Program-made: the position numbers and the translations under genes
Shown: piece after piece, positions 16,770-24,703 of the stretch
Layout: each line of letters opens with the position of its first letter
Position numbering within the stretch: position 1 is the stretch's first letter
NCBI GenBank assembly: GCA_002433055.1
Contig: DJHJ01000035.1
Coordinates: 1-39,856, forward strand
Length of the DNA stretch: 39,856 nucleotides
Direction: 5' to 3'
Source of the DNA: Acidobacteriia bacterium UBA6623
Lineage (GTDB): Bacteria > Acidobacteriota > Terriglobia > Bryobacterales > UBA6623
The notes under the pieces: generated by a model
Databases searched by the model: none
Told to the model about the DNA's origin: nothing
What the model saw: only the letters and a program-made list of their open reading frames with translations

Positions 16770-17431
16770 GAGTCTTTTTTCTCCGACACCCGAGTGAAGC
16801 TGACATGGCTCTTTTCGCTGGAGGTGAAGCTGGGCCTTTCTCGAGATGGCGCATCGAAAATCATTTAACCTACTGTTATTCCTGCCGAGAGGTAGTGGCT
16901 GACTTTTTTCACCTGCAAAGTGACATAGGGCAACTTTCCGAGATTCCACAGCTCAACTGGAGTGCGATGAGCCGAGATATCAAAGTCGCTATGCAGCAGG
17001 CGACAACATCTTCAGACGAAGTGGCTACATCTGTAGATCACGGTTGGCAAAGTTGGATAGGACGACGACCAGTGTGGGGGCTGAGTGTTGCTGGTGTCGT
17101 GATATTCGGTGGATTCATCGTCTTTCAACAGTTACAGAAGGGGACGGGATCCGACACTTTTGTTCCACTTGAGGCGTCAGAGAGGGACTTTATTACACCA
17201 GTGGAGACCTCGGAAGAGAAGATGGCAACGGTTCAGGATCGCAGTGCGGCTCTCGAGGTAAAGGGGGAGAGTAAGTTCCGACAAGAAAGAGAACGAGAGG
17301 TTTCGTTGTTCCCGGCCGGGTTGCACTACGAAGATGCCGAAGTTGGTGTCGCAGCTGATGGTTCGATGTCGATTCGAACTTTCGATTTCTCCACTGACAC
17401 GGTGACGATAACACATGTTTACATTCCGTAA
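16766..17431 (+). CDS. Zinc-binding transmembrane anti-sigma factor
   Basis: A 221-residue single-pass membrane protein partnered with the sigma factor just upstream. Near the N-terminus it has the ZAS/zf-HC2 motif H-x3-C-x2-C (His33, Cys37, Cys40 in 'ENHLTYCYSCREV'), which binds Zn in anti-sigma domains and docks on the sigma factor. A transmembrane helix spans about 103-122, and a periplasmic tail of about 100 residues is presumably the sensor and protease target. The start at 16766 is chosen because its ATG overlaps the sigma stop in an ATGA; a longer reading from 16691 would eat into the sigma gene. The tail matches no domain I know. Its 3' end overlaps the next gene by 17 bases. Confidence 0.88.
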   Translation: MRVFFLRHPSEADMALFAGGEAGPFSRWRIENHLTYCYSCREVVADFFHLQSDIGQLSEIPQLNWSAMSRDIKVAMQQATTSSDEVATSVDHGWQSWIGRRPVWGLSVAGVVIFGGFIVFQQLQKGTGSDTFVPLEASERDFITPVETSEEKMATVQDRSAALEVKGESKFRQEREREVSLFPAGLHYEDAEVGVAADGSMSIRTFDFSTDTVTITHVYIP

Positions 17432-18572
17432 GATTGTCGTTGTAATTTTGCTGGTATTGCTGGCAACCGCTGCCTCGCCAGGGGTGAGCTGGGCCGACTC
17501 GCCGCAAGTGCGCTTTATGGAGACTGCAGGGGTCTCGGCATCGTTAGTTTCTGTAGATAGTTCGGAGACCGTTATCCAGCCGCGCGGAGGAGTACTGGTT
17601 ATAGATCTGAGGGCTACCGTGCGGATACGCAACGACGGTACCAGTCCCATCCGCGGTATCAGTCTCGGTGTGTGGGCTGGCGAAACAACTTTGGGAAGTA
17701 AAGCTTCAGTTGCAGTTCCTGGTTTGCACATAAAACCGGGTGAGCTATTTCCATTAAGGCTTGCACTGCGGTTGTTACGGCCGCTGCCAGCTCCCAAAGA
17801 AAATATCGTTTTGGTGGAAGTCGACGGGCTACTGTTTGACAGCTTCCGTTTTCAGGGTCCGGACAGGCTCGATTCCAAAAGGCGTTTGACGGTATGGACC
17901 ATGCAAGCGGATCGCGATCGTGGAGCGATGCGTGAGGTGCTAGCTACTGGTGGTCCTGAAAAACTGCGAGAGCAAGTACTGGCCAGGCTCGTTGCTCAAC
18001 AGCAACGTCCGCGCCTTGAGGCTCGATCGTTGGGTCGCTCGGTTTCCACTTCTGTGCGAAATTTAGCGGAACGTCGCTTGACTCTGGCATTTTCGGATAT
18101 TCCAGAGTCGCCGGTAGGAGCACTTACGGGATCGGCTTTTGTTGCCGGTCGAACAGCACGTGCTCCCGAGGTTACGGTGGAGAACCGATCTTCGAAAGCA
18201 GTTCAATATTTTGAACTGGGTTGGGTAATAGATGACTCACTGGGGCGGCGTTATGCTGCTGGCTCTTTACCAGCACCGAGTTCGCCGATCCGCCTTGCTC
18301 CCGGCCAATCTATTGTGACATCGGCCGATCGTAGATTTTCGTTTTGGCCCGTCGACGAAGGTGCAAGTCATAACTTCTTAGTGAAAGGGATCCGTGGATT
18401 TATTACTCAGGTCCAGTTTGAAGACGGAAGCCTATGGATTCCGAGTCGCAAAGATCTTCGTCAGGCGAATTTGCTCGAATTGCTTCCTGCGTCCCCTGAA
18501 GAGCAACGACTCACCAATCTTTACCGCCGTCGTGGCCTTGACGGACTTATAGAAGAATTGGGCAGATACTGA
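17415..18572 (+). CDS. Secreted protein of unknown function in the sigma/anti-sigma operon
   Basis: A 385-residue protein with a clear signal peptide (1-27, cleavage after SWA). The mature part reads as two beta-sandwich-like modules. Residues about 30-160 contain 'VIDLRATVRIRNDGTSPIRG', and 220-340 contain 'VTVENRSSKAVQYFELGWVI'. Such phrasing ('rNdG', 'eNrS') is typical of Ig-like domains in exported proteins. Between them lies a charged helical segment (about 175-220), and the C-terminus is helical. No known family recognised. The start overlaps the anti-sigma gene by 17 bases, so it is the third member of one operon and plausibly an envelope protein controlled by that sigma factor, or a co-sensor. 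Confidence 0.82.
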   Translation: MFTFRKIVVVILLVLLATAASPGVSWADSPQVRFMETAGVSASLVSVDSSETVIQPRGGVLVIDLRATVRIRNDGTSPIRGISLGVWAGETTLGSKASVAVPGLHIKPGELFPLRLALRLLRPLPAPKENIVLVEVDGLLFDSFRFQGPDRLDSKRRLTVWTMQADRDRGAMREVLATGGPEKLREQVLARLVAQQQRPRLEARSLGRSVSTSVRNLAERRLTLAFSDIPESPVGALTGSAFVAGRTARAPEVTVENRSSKAVQYFELGWVIDDSLGRRYAAGSLPAPSSPIRLAPGQSIVTSADRRFSFWPVDEGASHNFLVKGIRGFITQVQFEDGSLWIPSRKDLRQANLLELLPASPEEQRLTNLYRRRGLDGLIEELGRY

Positions 18573-18801
18573 CTCAAAGTTGGATTGGTCACACCTTGGA
18601 TGAAAGTCAGTGTGTTGTTTGAGGTTGTTGCACGTTGTTGGAGCCCTATCCGCAGAGCATCGATGGCGCTTGTTCGATCCAGCAGTATGTAGTATCGGTG
18701 AAGAAGGAGAGAACGATTTGACATCACTACCTGAAGAGGAAGTTATATTGCACTCGCCCCATTACCCTTTCTCTTGTAGCGATTGTTAGGATAGAGCCCC
18801 T

Positions 18802-19629
18802 ATGCAAGAAACGGATCGTGTTGCCAGTGGTGCTGATAGTAGAGTCAATACATCTTCTTCCATGAAGCCAACTGAGCCGATAGTTCTTCACGCGAACTCA
18901 GAACTGGGATACAAGGAGTTGTTCCTTGTGGTCCTTTTCACTTGTGCATCTTTTGTCGTTGTTGGTATTGCTTGCCTTACGTTTCTGCTTGGGCTGGAAG
19001 CCTTATTGGGTTGGGAGGTTAATTTCGAAAAACCCCTGACAGAGGCTTTGATGTTAATTGTGGTTCAGGCCATAGCGTGGTCACTAATCCTAGTTTTCGT
19101 TTACTTTCTCGTTACGGCCAAACACGGCATAGAGTTTCGTAGAGTTATTGGCTGGATTCCACTTGCCCAACCACTTTCAGCCGGACTGCTCTATTGTTTG
19201 ACCGGTGTTGGGTTAGCCTGTTCAGTAGTCGTGATTGCATCAATGATGCCGTTACCAAATCAAAGCTCCCCTTTTGAGGATCTTTTGCGAGACCCATCAG
19301 CACTGCTACTAGTCGCAGTGTTCGGTATCACTGTGTTTCCAGCGGTGGAAGAGATTTTGTTTAGGGGTTTCTTCTTCGCAATTGTGGAGCGAATTCACGG
19401 AACTTTGGTTGCTATTGTGATCACGAGTACAGTTTTTTCGATTGTGCACGGCCCACAATACGGTTGGCAGTGGCAGAGTCTAACTTTACTGTTCTGTGTT
19501 GGTTCGATTTTTGCTGCTGTGCGTGTGAAGACGAAGTCCGTAGTACCGGTAATATTGGTGCATTCCGGATACAACGCAACTTTACTGCTCGGCGCCTTGT
19601 TTTCCGGTGGAATGTCAGATAAGTTCTAG
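18802..19629 (+). CDS. CPBP-family (CAAX/Abi) intramembrane metalloprotease
   Basis: A 275-residue multi-pass membrane protein (about six to seven hydrophobic segments from residue 40 on) with the three Abi/CPBP motifs. These are 'EEILFRGFF' (Glu183, Glu184, Arg188), 'IVHGPQYGW' (His216) and 'LVHSGYNAT' (His254). These residues form the active site of Rce1-type intramembrane glutamic proteases. Bacterial members are implicated in bacteriocin self-immunity and prenylated or hydrophobic peptide cleavage; the substrate here is unknown. The N-terminus (1-30) is polar and may be shortened, as an in-frame ATG lies at residue 21. It follows the sigma operon after 229 bases that hold a TTGACA-like sequence (18718) with poor -10 spacing. 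Confidence 0.88.
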   Translation: MQETDRVASGADSRVNTSSSMKPTEPIVLHANSELGYKELFLVVLFTCASFVVVGIACLTFLLGLEALLGWEVNFEKPLTEALMLIVVQAIAWSLILVFVYFLVTAKHGIEFRRVIGWIPLAQPLSAGLLYCLTGVGLACSVVVIASMMPLPNQSSPFEDLLRDPSALLLVAVFGITVFPAVEEILFRGFFFAIVERIHGTLVAIVITSTVFSIVHGPQYGWQWQSLTLLFCVGSIFAAVRVKTKSVVPVILVHSGYNATLLLGALFSGGMSDKF

Positions 19630-19662
19630 ATGTTTGACTGCTATTGCCACTGCCAGGGCTAT

Positions 19663-20559
19663 TTAATGTTGGTCTATCACTTCGCGAAACAGTCGGATGT
19701 GTTCAGGTGTACTACCACAACAACCACCGACGATATTTACACCAATGTCCAATAAAGCCGGAAGTTCTGAAACCATCTCTTGTGGAGTTTGCTTGTATAC
19801 GACTTTCATCTTTTCAAGAACTGGCTGACCGGCATTGGGCTGTGCCATGGTAGGTAGCTTGCTGACTTTCCGATAACGTTCTACCGCACGTGCTGCCCAA
19901 CCAACGTCTATACCTGTGCCGCAGTTGAGCGCAATGATATTCACACCGGCATCTCTCATGAAGGCAGCTCCTTCTTCGGGATTGATGCCCATCATAGTGC
20001 GAATTTCTGAGCCGTCGGTGGTCACGTCATAGGCCATTGAGCCGATGACACAAGGTGCGCCCGCTTTTTTGGCGGCTTCGATTCCTATACTCAATTCTTC
20101 AAGTGCTGTCTGAGTCTCGATAATAATGGCATCTACGCCGGCGGCAACGAGACTGGTGGCCTGCTCAGCGAAAGCTTCACGCACTTGTTGTTCCGAAACA
20201 TCGCCGTAGGGCTCCATTAATCCTCCGAAAGGGCCGATATCACCTATGACGAATCCGGATTTTGTTCCGAAAGCCTCCCGTGCGATCTCAACGCCAGCCC
20301 TATTGATGGCTTCAACTTCATCCTCGCGGTCGTGCCGTTCAAGCATGATACGGCAACCTCCAAAGGTGTTGGTGATAAGACAGTCACAACCGGCTTCTAC
20401 GTAGGCTCGCTGAATCTTCAGGAGGCGATCAGGGTGGTCTACATTCCACGCTTCACCGCAGCCACCTGGTTCCAGGCCAGCGTATTGCAGCTGCGTACCC
20501 ATCGCTCCGTCGCCTAGAAGAACCCGTTTCTGAATCGCCTCTAGTATTTTTTCCGCCAT
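19663..20559 (-). CDS. Zinc-dependent homocysteine S-methyltransferase family protein
   Basis: A 298-residue single-domain enzyme with the BHMT/MetH-N barrel: 'LLGDGAMGTQLQYAGLEPGG', 'LITNTFGG', 'GVDAIIIETQTALEE', 'IALNCGTG' and 'NIVGGCCGSTPEHI'. The three zinc thiolates are present (Cys213, Cys280, Cys281). It would move a methyl group from a small donor such as betaine, S-methylmethionine or a methylated cofactor to homocysteine (or another thiol), giving methionine. No cobalamin-binding or folate domain is fused, so it is not a full MetH; such stand-alone modules can also act with separate corrinoid proteins, none of which is next door. Good ribosome site (AAGGTGA). It follows the acyl-CoA synthetase gene on the same strand after 133 bases. 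Confidence 0.9.
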   Translation of the reverse strand: MAEKILEAIQKRVLLGDGAMGTQLQYAGLEPGGCGEAWNVDHPDRLLKIQRAYVEAGCDCLITNTFGGCRIMLERHDREDEVEAINRAGVEIAREAFGTKSGFVIGDIGPFGGLMEPYGDVSEQQVREAFAEQATSLVAAGVDAIIIETQTALEELSIGIEAAKKAGAPCVIGSMAYDVTTDGSEIRTMMGINPEEGAAFMRDAGVNIIALNCGTGIDVGWAARAVERYRKVSKLPTMAQPNAGQPVLEKMKVVYKQTPQEMVSELPALLDIGVNIVGGCCGSTPEHIRLFREVIDQH

Positions 20560-20692
20560 AACTTCACCTTAATTCCGTCCAATGCATGTTCTCTTTTATG
20601 ATAACGAGACTTTTATTGATGCATGGAGGCGAACTTTAATCAGTTCTGATCAATTACGGTTTGAGTACTTTTAATCACCATTAGGAAGTTGA

Positions 20693-22312
20693 TTATCCAC
20701 CACCGTGGATATTCTTTTGTTGATCTTTCCAGTAGGGATCACGCAGTACGCGTTTGAGGATCTTTCCTGTTCCTCCCTTGGGTAATTCATCCCGAAACTC
20801 AACACTTTTTGGAACCTTGAAGCCGGCCAAGTGGTCTCGCAAGAAGGAGCGAATGTTTTCTTCGGAAATTATTTCCCCGGGTTTCAACACCACAAAGGCT
20901 TTGGGAACCTCACCCCACTTCTCATCCGGCACTCCAACCACGGCACTTTCGTAAATAGCTGTGTGAGCGTCGAGGACCTTTTCGATTTCAATGGAGGAAA
21001 TATTTTCACCGCCACTTATGATGATGTCCTTTTTACGATCGACTATGAGTAAGAAGTTTTCCTCATCCCACACCCCCATATCACCAGTGTGAAGCCAGTT
21101 GTCTACAACAGTTCGAGATGTGGCCTCAGGTTCTTGCCAATAGCCATCCATAACAGTGTCACTTCGGAAAAGAATCTCCCCGACACTTTCGAGATCTTTG
21201 GGAACGTCAACACCAGAAGGGTCAATTACGCGGGCTTCCACACCAGGGATGGAATGACCTGTCATAGCCTGACGGCGAAGACGCTCCTCTTCGGAAAGAT
21301 CCCCCATGGTGTTCTTAAGATGTGCCATCGTTGCGATGGGGGACGTTTCGGTCAGGCCGTATCCAGCGAAGACAAGACAGTCAAATTTCTTCTCGAGTTG
21401 CGATATCAATTTTTCTGAGGATGCAGCACCGCCGATCATTAGCTCTTTCAGGCTACTTAAATCATATTTCTCAAGATCTGCGAAATGAAGCATTGTTGTA
21501 GCCATGGTTGGGACCATCGAGAACGCAGTTACACGCTCTTGCTCGATGAGTCGACAAATATTTTCTGGCTCGAACCGCTTGACAATAATGTGTCTAGCTC
21601 CCGAGAAGGTAACGGTATGAGGGTGACCCCATCCGTTGGCATGGAATAAGGGAATGGTGTGCATTTGGCAAACTTCGTCGGCGGCAATATTGGTGGCTCG
21701 AGCTCTGAAACCCAGTAGTGAGTAGATGCCATGGAGGTACAATGTCCGGTGTGAAAGCATGACACCCTTTGGAGGACCGGTGCTTCCACTCGTATAGAAC
21801 AACTCAGCGGCAGATGTCTCGTCATAGTCTGTGAAGTCAACAGGTTGAGGACAAGCCGCAGCCAGCAGTTGTTGGTAGCAATGTGGGTGCACCCACTCAG
21901 GAAGTTCACCAGTATCGCTTAGTGCGACCCAAATAAGCTCTGGGTGATCTTCGTGCAAGGACTGACAAAGATCAACAAATTCAGGGTCAAACAGCACGAT
22001 CTTTGAACCGGAGTGAGTGAGGATGTAGGCCTGTTCCTTAACAGACAATCGTACATTCAGTGGTAATAAGACTCCGTGCGCAATTGGAACACCGTAATAG
22101 GCTTCTAATAACTCATGACAGTTAAAGCTGAGAGTAGCAACGCACTCACCACGCTTTAGTCCGAGGTTTTGCAGCGCATTTGCTAAGCGACAGGCGCGGT
22201 CATATAGCTCCAGATAAGTGAGTCGACGTTGACCGTCGACAACACCGATCTTTTTGCCGTAGTCCTGAGCGGCACGTAGGAGGAAACGTAACGGAGTTAA
22301 TGGAAGAATCAT
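20693..22312 (-). CDS. AMP-forming acyl-CoA synthetase
   Basis: A 539-residue member of the ANL superfamily that activates a carboxylic acid to its acyl-CoA through an acyl-adenylate. The AMP-binding loop 'LFYTSGSTGPPKGVMLSHR' is at 171-189. 'YGLTETSP' is motif A5, 'WLHTGDMGVWDEE' A7 and 'DRKKDIIISGGENISSIEIE' A8. The catalytic Lys of the C-terminal domain is in 'LPKGGTGKILKR'. The phrasing is closest to medium- or long-chain fatty-acid ligases. It is divergent from an acyl-CoA dehydrogenase (221-base shared gap), which fits joint use in fatty or dicarboxylic acid breakdown. The exact chain length cannot be read from sequence. Confidence 0.92.
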   Translation of the reverse strand: MILPLTPLRFLLRAAQDYGKKIGVVDGQRRLTYLELYDRACRLANALQNLGLKRGECVATLSFNCHELLEAYYGVPIAHGVLLPLNVRLSVKEQAYILTHSGSKIVLFDPEFVDLCQSLHEDHPELIWVALSDTGELPEWVHPHCYQQLLAAACPQPVDFTDYDETSAAELFYTSGSTGPPKGVMLSHRTLYLHGIYSLLGFRARATNIAADEVCQMHTIPLFHANGWGHPHTVTFSGARHIIVKRFEPENICRLIEQERVTAFSMVPTMATTMLHFADLEKYDLSSLKELMIGGAASSEKLISQLEKKFDCLVFAGYGLTETSPIATMAHLKNTMGDLSEEERLRRQAMTGHSIPGVEARVIDPSGVDVPKDLESVGEILFRSDTVMDGYWQEPEATSRTVVDNWLHTGDMGVWDEENFLLIVDRKKDIIISGGENISSIEIEKVLDAHTAIYESAVVGVPDEKWGEVPKAFVVLKPGEIISEENIRSFLRDHLAGFKVPKSVEFRDELPKGGTGKILKRVLRDPYWKDQQKNIHGGG

Positions 22313-22482
22313 TTCAGAGGTAGGAGTTTAAAAAGACCGATTCACTAGTTTGAACTTGATGGCTTCGTGCGTCAAGCATTTTGGGGGATTGGCAGCGAAT
22401 TGGAATTATAGATTGTATTCCTGTTGTCGCAAATGAAAACTAACAGCCTCAGAGAAATTGGTCACGGAGATATGTGAGCGAT

Positions 22483-22491
22483 TGCTATGAT
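22483..22491 (+). promoter_or_regulatory. Candidate extended -10 promoter of the glutaryl-CoA dehydrogenase gene
   Basis: TGC-TATGAT at 22483-22491 matches the extended -10 form TGn-TATAAT in all but one position of the hexamer. It lies 42 bases before the ATG at 22534. The nearest -35-like sequence (TTGGTC at 22458) is 22 bases away and probably too distant, as is acceptable for an extended -10 promoter. Confidence 0.35.
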
Positions 22492-22533
22492 GGTGCTCTC
22501 TTTGTTTTCCAACTGTGTTGCTGTTAGTGCGTT

Positions 22534-23703
22534 ATGTTCACTTTCCAAAACGTAGATTTTATAGATATTGATTCACAACTCAGCGAGGAGGAGCAGCTTG
22601 TACGTAAATCCGTTCGTCAATTTGTTGATGAAAAAGTTCTACCAATAATTCGAGATTGTTTTCGTGACTCCCGTTGCCCTCTCGAACTGATTCCTCAGAT
22701 GGCTGAGCTGGGCCTTTTCGGCGCTAGCCTTGAAGGCTACGGCTGTGCTGGTATGAGCGAGATTGAATACGGTCTGGTGATGCAGGAGCTTGAACGTGGC
22801 GATAGTGCACTGCGAAGCTTCGTGTCCGTTCAAGGAAACTTGGTGATGTGGCCAATTCATCAGTACGGTACTGATGGTCAGAGAGAGCAGTGGCTTCCAA
22901 ATCTACAACAAGGTAAGGTGTTAGGCTGTTTCGGACTGACTGAACCAGCATTTGGATCTAATCCTGATGGTATGCGTACACGCGCTGTGCGTGACGGGAA
23001 CAAGTATGTCATCAATGGCGAAAAAACCTGGATTACCAATGGCACGCTAGCTGACGTAGCAGTAGTTTGGGCGAAAGAGGGTGATACGATCCGTGCATTC
23101 CTCGTTGAGAAAGGCACTCCTGGATTCGAAACCTCAGATATCCATGGCAAGTTGTCGATGAGAGCCTCGACAACTTCCAACTTAGTCTTCTCTGACTGTT
23201 GTATCCCAGCTGAAAATATTTTGCCAGGTGCAGTAGGGCTTAAGACAGCATTGAATTGTCTGACACAGGCCCGCTATGGGATTGGCTGGGGGTGTATCGG
23301 AGCGGCTATGGCCTGTTATGACGCAGCACGCCAATATACTCTTTTGCGTAAACAGTTCGGAGATCGTCCAATTGCTTCTCACCAATTGGTGCAAAGCGAA
23401 TTGGCCTGGATGATATCAGAAATTTCGAAGGCACAACTGCTTGCTTTGCATGTAGGTCGTCTAAAGGAACAAGGGCGATTACATCATTCCCACGTTTCGA
23501 TGTTAAAACGCAACAATGCCTGGATTGCACTTGAGACTGCGCGGAGAAGTCGTGATTTACTAGGTGCCAATGGTATAGTCGACGAATATCCAATTTTTCG
23601 CCACATGTGTAACCTAGAGACTGTAAAGACGTACGAAGGTACTCACAATATTCATACACTCTCGATTGGCCAGCAGATTACTGGAATCTCTTCTTTTGTT
23701 TGA
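22534..23703 (+). CDS. gcdH: Glutaryl-CoA dehydrogenase-type acyl-CoA dehydrogenase
   Basis: A 389-residue FAD flavoprotein that fits glutaryl-CoA dehydrogenase better than other acyl-CoA dehydrogenases. It has 'LGCFGLTEPAFGSNPDGM', 'YVINGEKTWITNG', 'ARYGIGWGCIGAA' and 'LLGANGIVDEYPIFRH'. The catalytic base is Glu368 in 'KTYEGTHNIHTL'. Arg94 in 'LRSFVSVQGNLVM' corresponds to the arginine that binds the distal carboxylate of glutaryl-CoA in the human enzyme. Reaction: glutaryl-CoA to crotonyl-CoA plus CO2 with electrons to ETF, in lysine, tryptophan and aromatic degradation. No adjacent ETF or CoA-transferase; the divergent acyl-CoA synthetase could supply the substrate. A non-decarboxylating variant cannot be excluded. 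Confidence 0.87.
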   Translation: MFTFQNVDFIDIDSQLSEEEQLVRKSVRQFVDEKVLPIIRDCFRDSRCPLELIPQMAELGLFGASLEGYGCAGMSEIEYGLVMQELERGDSALRSFVSVQGNLVMWPIHQYGTDGQREQWLPNLQQGKVLGCFGLTEPAFGSNPDGMRTRAVRDGNKYVINGEKTWITNGTLADVAVVWAKEGDTIRAFLVEKGTPGFETSDIHGKLSMRASTTSNLVFSDCCIPAENILPGAVGLKTALNCLTQARYGIGWGCIGAAMACYDAARQYTLLRKQFGDRPIASHQLVQSELAWMISEISKAQLLALHVGRLKEQGRLHHSHVSMLKRNNAWIALETARRSRDLLGANGIVDEYPIFRHMCNLETVKTYEGTHNIHTLSIGQQITGISSFV

Positions 23704-23821
23704 GATATTATTTTCCGATGGTCAAGATATATCAGTGTTTGGGTCGAGTGAAGTGTCGCTGTGCACAACTGGCAGTCTTGATGACTCTTTGTGTCAACTA
23801 TGGGTCACGACAAGACCCTGA

Positions 23822-23830
23822 TGCTATACT
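23822..23830 (+). promoter_or_regulatory. Candidate extended -10 promoter for the phosphodiesterase gene cluster
   Basis: TGC-TATACT at 23822-23830 matches the extended -10 form with one mismatch. Only 12 bases separate it from the ATG at 23843, so transcripts would carry a leader of about six bases. No Shine-Dalgarno sequence precedes that ATG, which agrees with near-leaderless translation. Confidence 0.35.
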
Positions 23831-23842
23831 GATCGCTCGATA

Positions 23843-24703
23843 ATGCCTCGCCAGAAGAAAACGCCTCTGAACAATTACGTGCTTGTCATCTTTGACAGTT
23901 GTCGCTACGACTCGTTTATTCGAGCACGGCCAAAGGTGATGAGACAACTCGGGAAAGTCGAAAAACGGTGGTCCTATGCGTCTTGGACTGCTCCCTCGCA
24001 CTACAATTTGCTAATGGGACTACTGCCTCATCAAAGCCCTAAAAATGTCTTCGCCTCCGAATATTACAAGAAAGACTTTTTTCGATTCAATGAACGGCTG
24101 GGTGCTGAAAATATTGAATTCAAATCGCTGGTACCGAAGCTCTATTTCCCACATTTTCTGCACGATAAGCTGGGTTATCGAACACATGCGATGGTGTCAC
24201 TGCCGGTATTAAACCCAAAGACAATCATCAACCAGGGATTTGACACGTTTCGGTTGATGGATAACCACAATGACATGAGGGCGATGCTTAAGGAAATGAA
24301 GTTTCCGGAAGATCGCCCCTCTTTCTACATCCTTAATGTCGGCGAGACGCACTATCCCTACGCATTGCCCAATGAGCCACCTGAAAAGTGGCCACGGATT
24401 AGCGGTGTTCATGGTGTTTTTAAGCATCTGGATGATCACGTGGTCGGCGGTCGACTGAAACGCGCCCGGACGCAATTTTTCGACGACAAAAAAATGAATG
24501 ATCTGCGTCATCGTCAGATCAATGCGGTAAAGTACCTCGACCAGGTGATCGAGGAGCTGTTTGATCTAATCCCCAAGAATACGTATGTGACTATCACAGC
24601 AGACCACGGCGAACTTTTTGGTGAAGATGGCTTCTTCGGCCATGGCCCGGTCCAGCACGACAAAGTTTTTGAGGTTCCCTTTGTGGAAGGGAAGCTGCGG
24701 TGA
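23843..24703 (+). CDS. Sulfatase-like alkaline-phosphatase-superfamily protein, threonine nucleophile type
   Basis: A 286-residue cytoplasmic-looking protein (no signal peptide) with the sulfatase/phosphoglycerol-transferase fold. A metal Asp lies in 'YVLVIFDSCRYDS' (Asp18) and the nucleophile region is 'SWTAPSHYNLLMG' (Thr49). Further landmarks are 'NVGETHYPY' and the metal Asp-His in 'ITADHGELFGEDGFFGHGP'. The formylglycine signature Cys/Ser-x-Pro-x-Arg of true sulfatases is absent: the site reads Thr-Ala-Pro-Ser-His. That makes a phosphodiesterase or phosphotransferase more likely than a sulfatase. It is short for the family (usually 400-550). It is first in a five-gene run; its TGA overlaps the next GTG start by 4 bases (GTGA). 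Confidence 0.83.
   Translation: MPRQKKTPLNNYVLVIFDSCRYDSFIRARPKVMRQLGKVEKRWSYASWTAPSHYNLLMGLLPHQSPKNVFASEYYKKDFFRFNERLGAENIEFKSLVPKLYFPHFLHDKLGYRTHAMVSLPVLNPKTIINQGFDTFRLMDNHNDMRAMLKEMKFPEDRPSFYILNVGETHYPYALPNEPPEKWPRISGVHGVFKHLDDHVVGGRLKRARTQFFDDKKMNDLRHRQINAVKYLDQVIEELFDLIPKNTYVTITADHGELFGEDGFFGHGPVQHDKVFEVPFVEGKLR

Noticed and set aside
17177..17797. 206-codon minus-strand reading across the anti-sigma and secreted-protein genes
   Set aside because: It spans two overlapping genes with good motifs on the plus strand; composition is rich in Arg, Ser and Thr without any recognisable pattern.
18718..18749. TTGACA (18718-18723) with TATATT (18744-18749) as a promoter for the CPBP protease
   Set aside because: Spacing is 19 or 20 bases depending on the hexamer chosen, longer than the usual 16-18, so it is not listed as a feature.
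23843..24703. Calling the first cluster gene a true sulfatase
   Set aside because: The formylglycine motif is missing (Thr-Ala-Pro-Ser-His), so only membership of the superfamily is supported.
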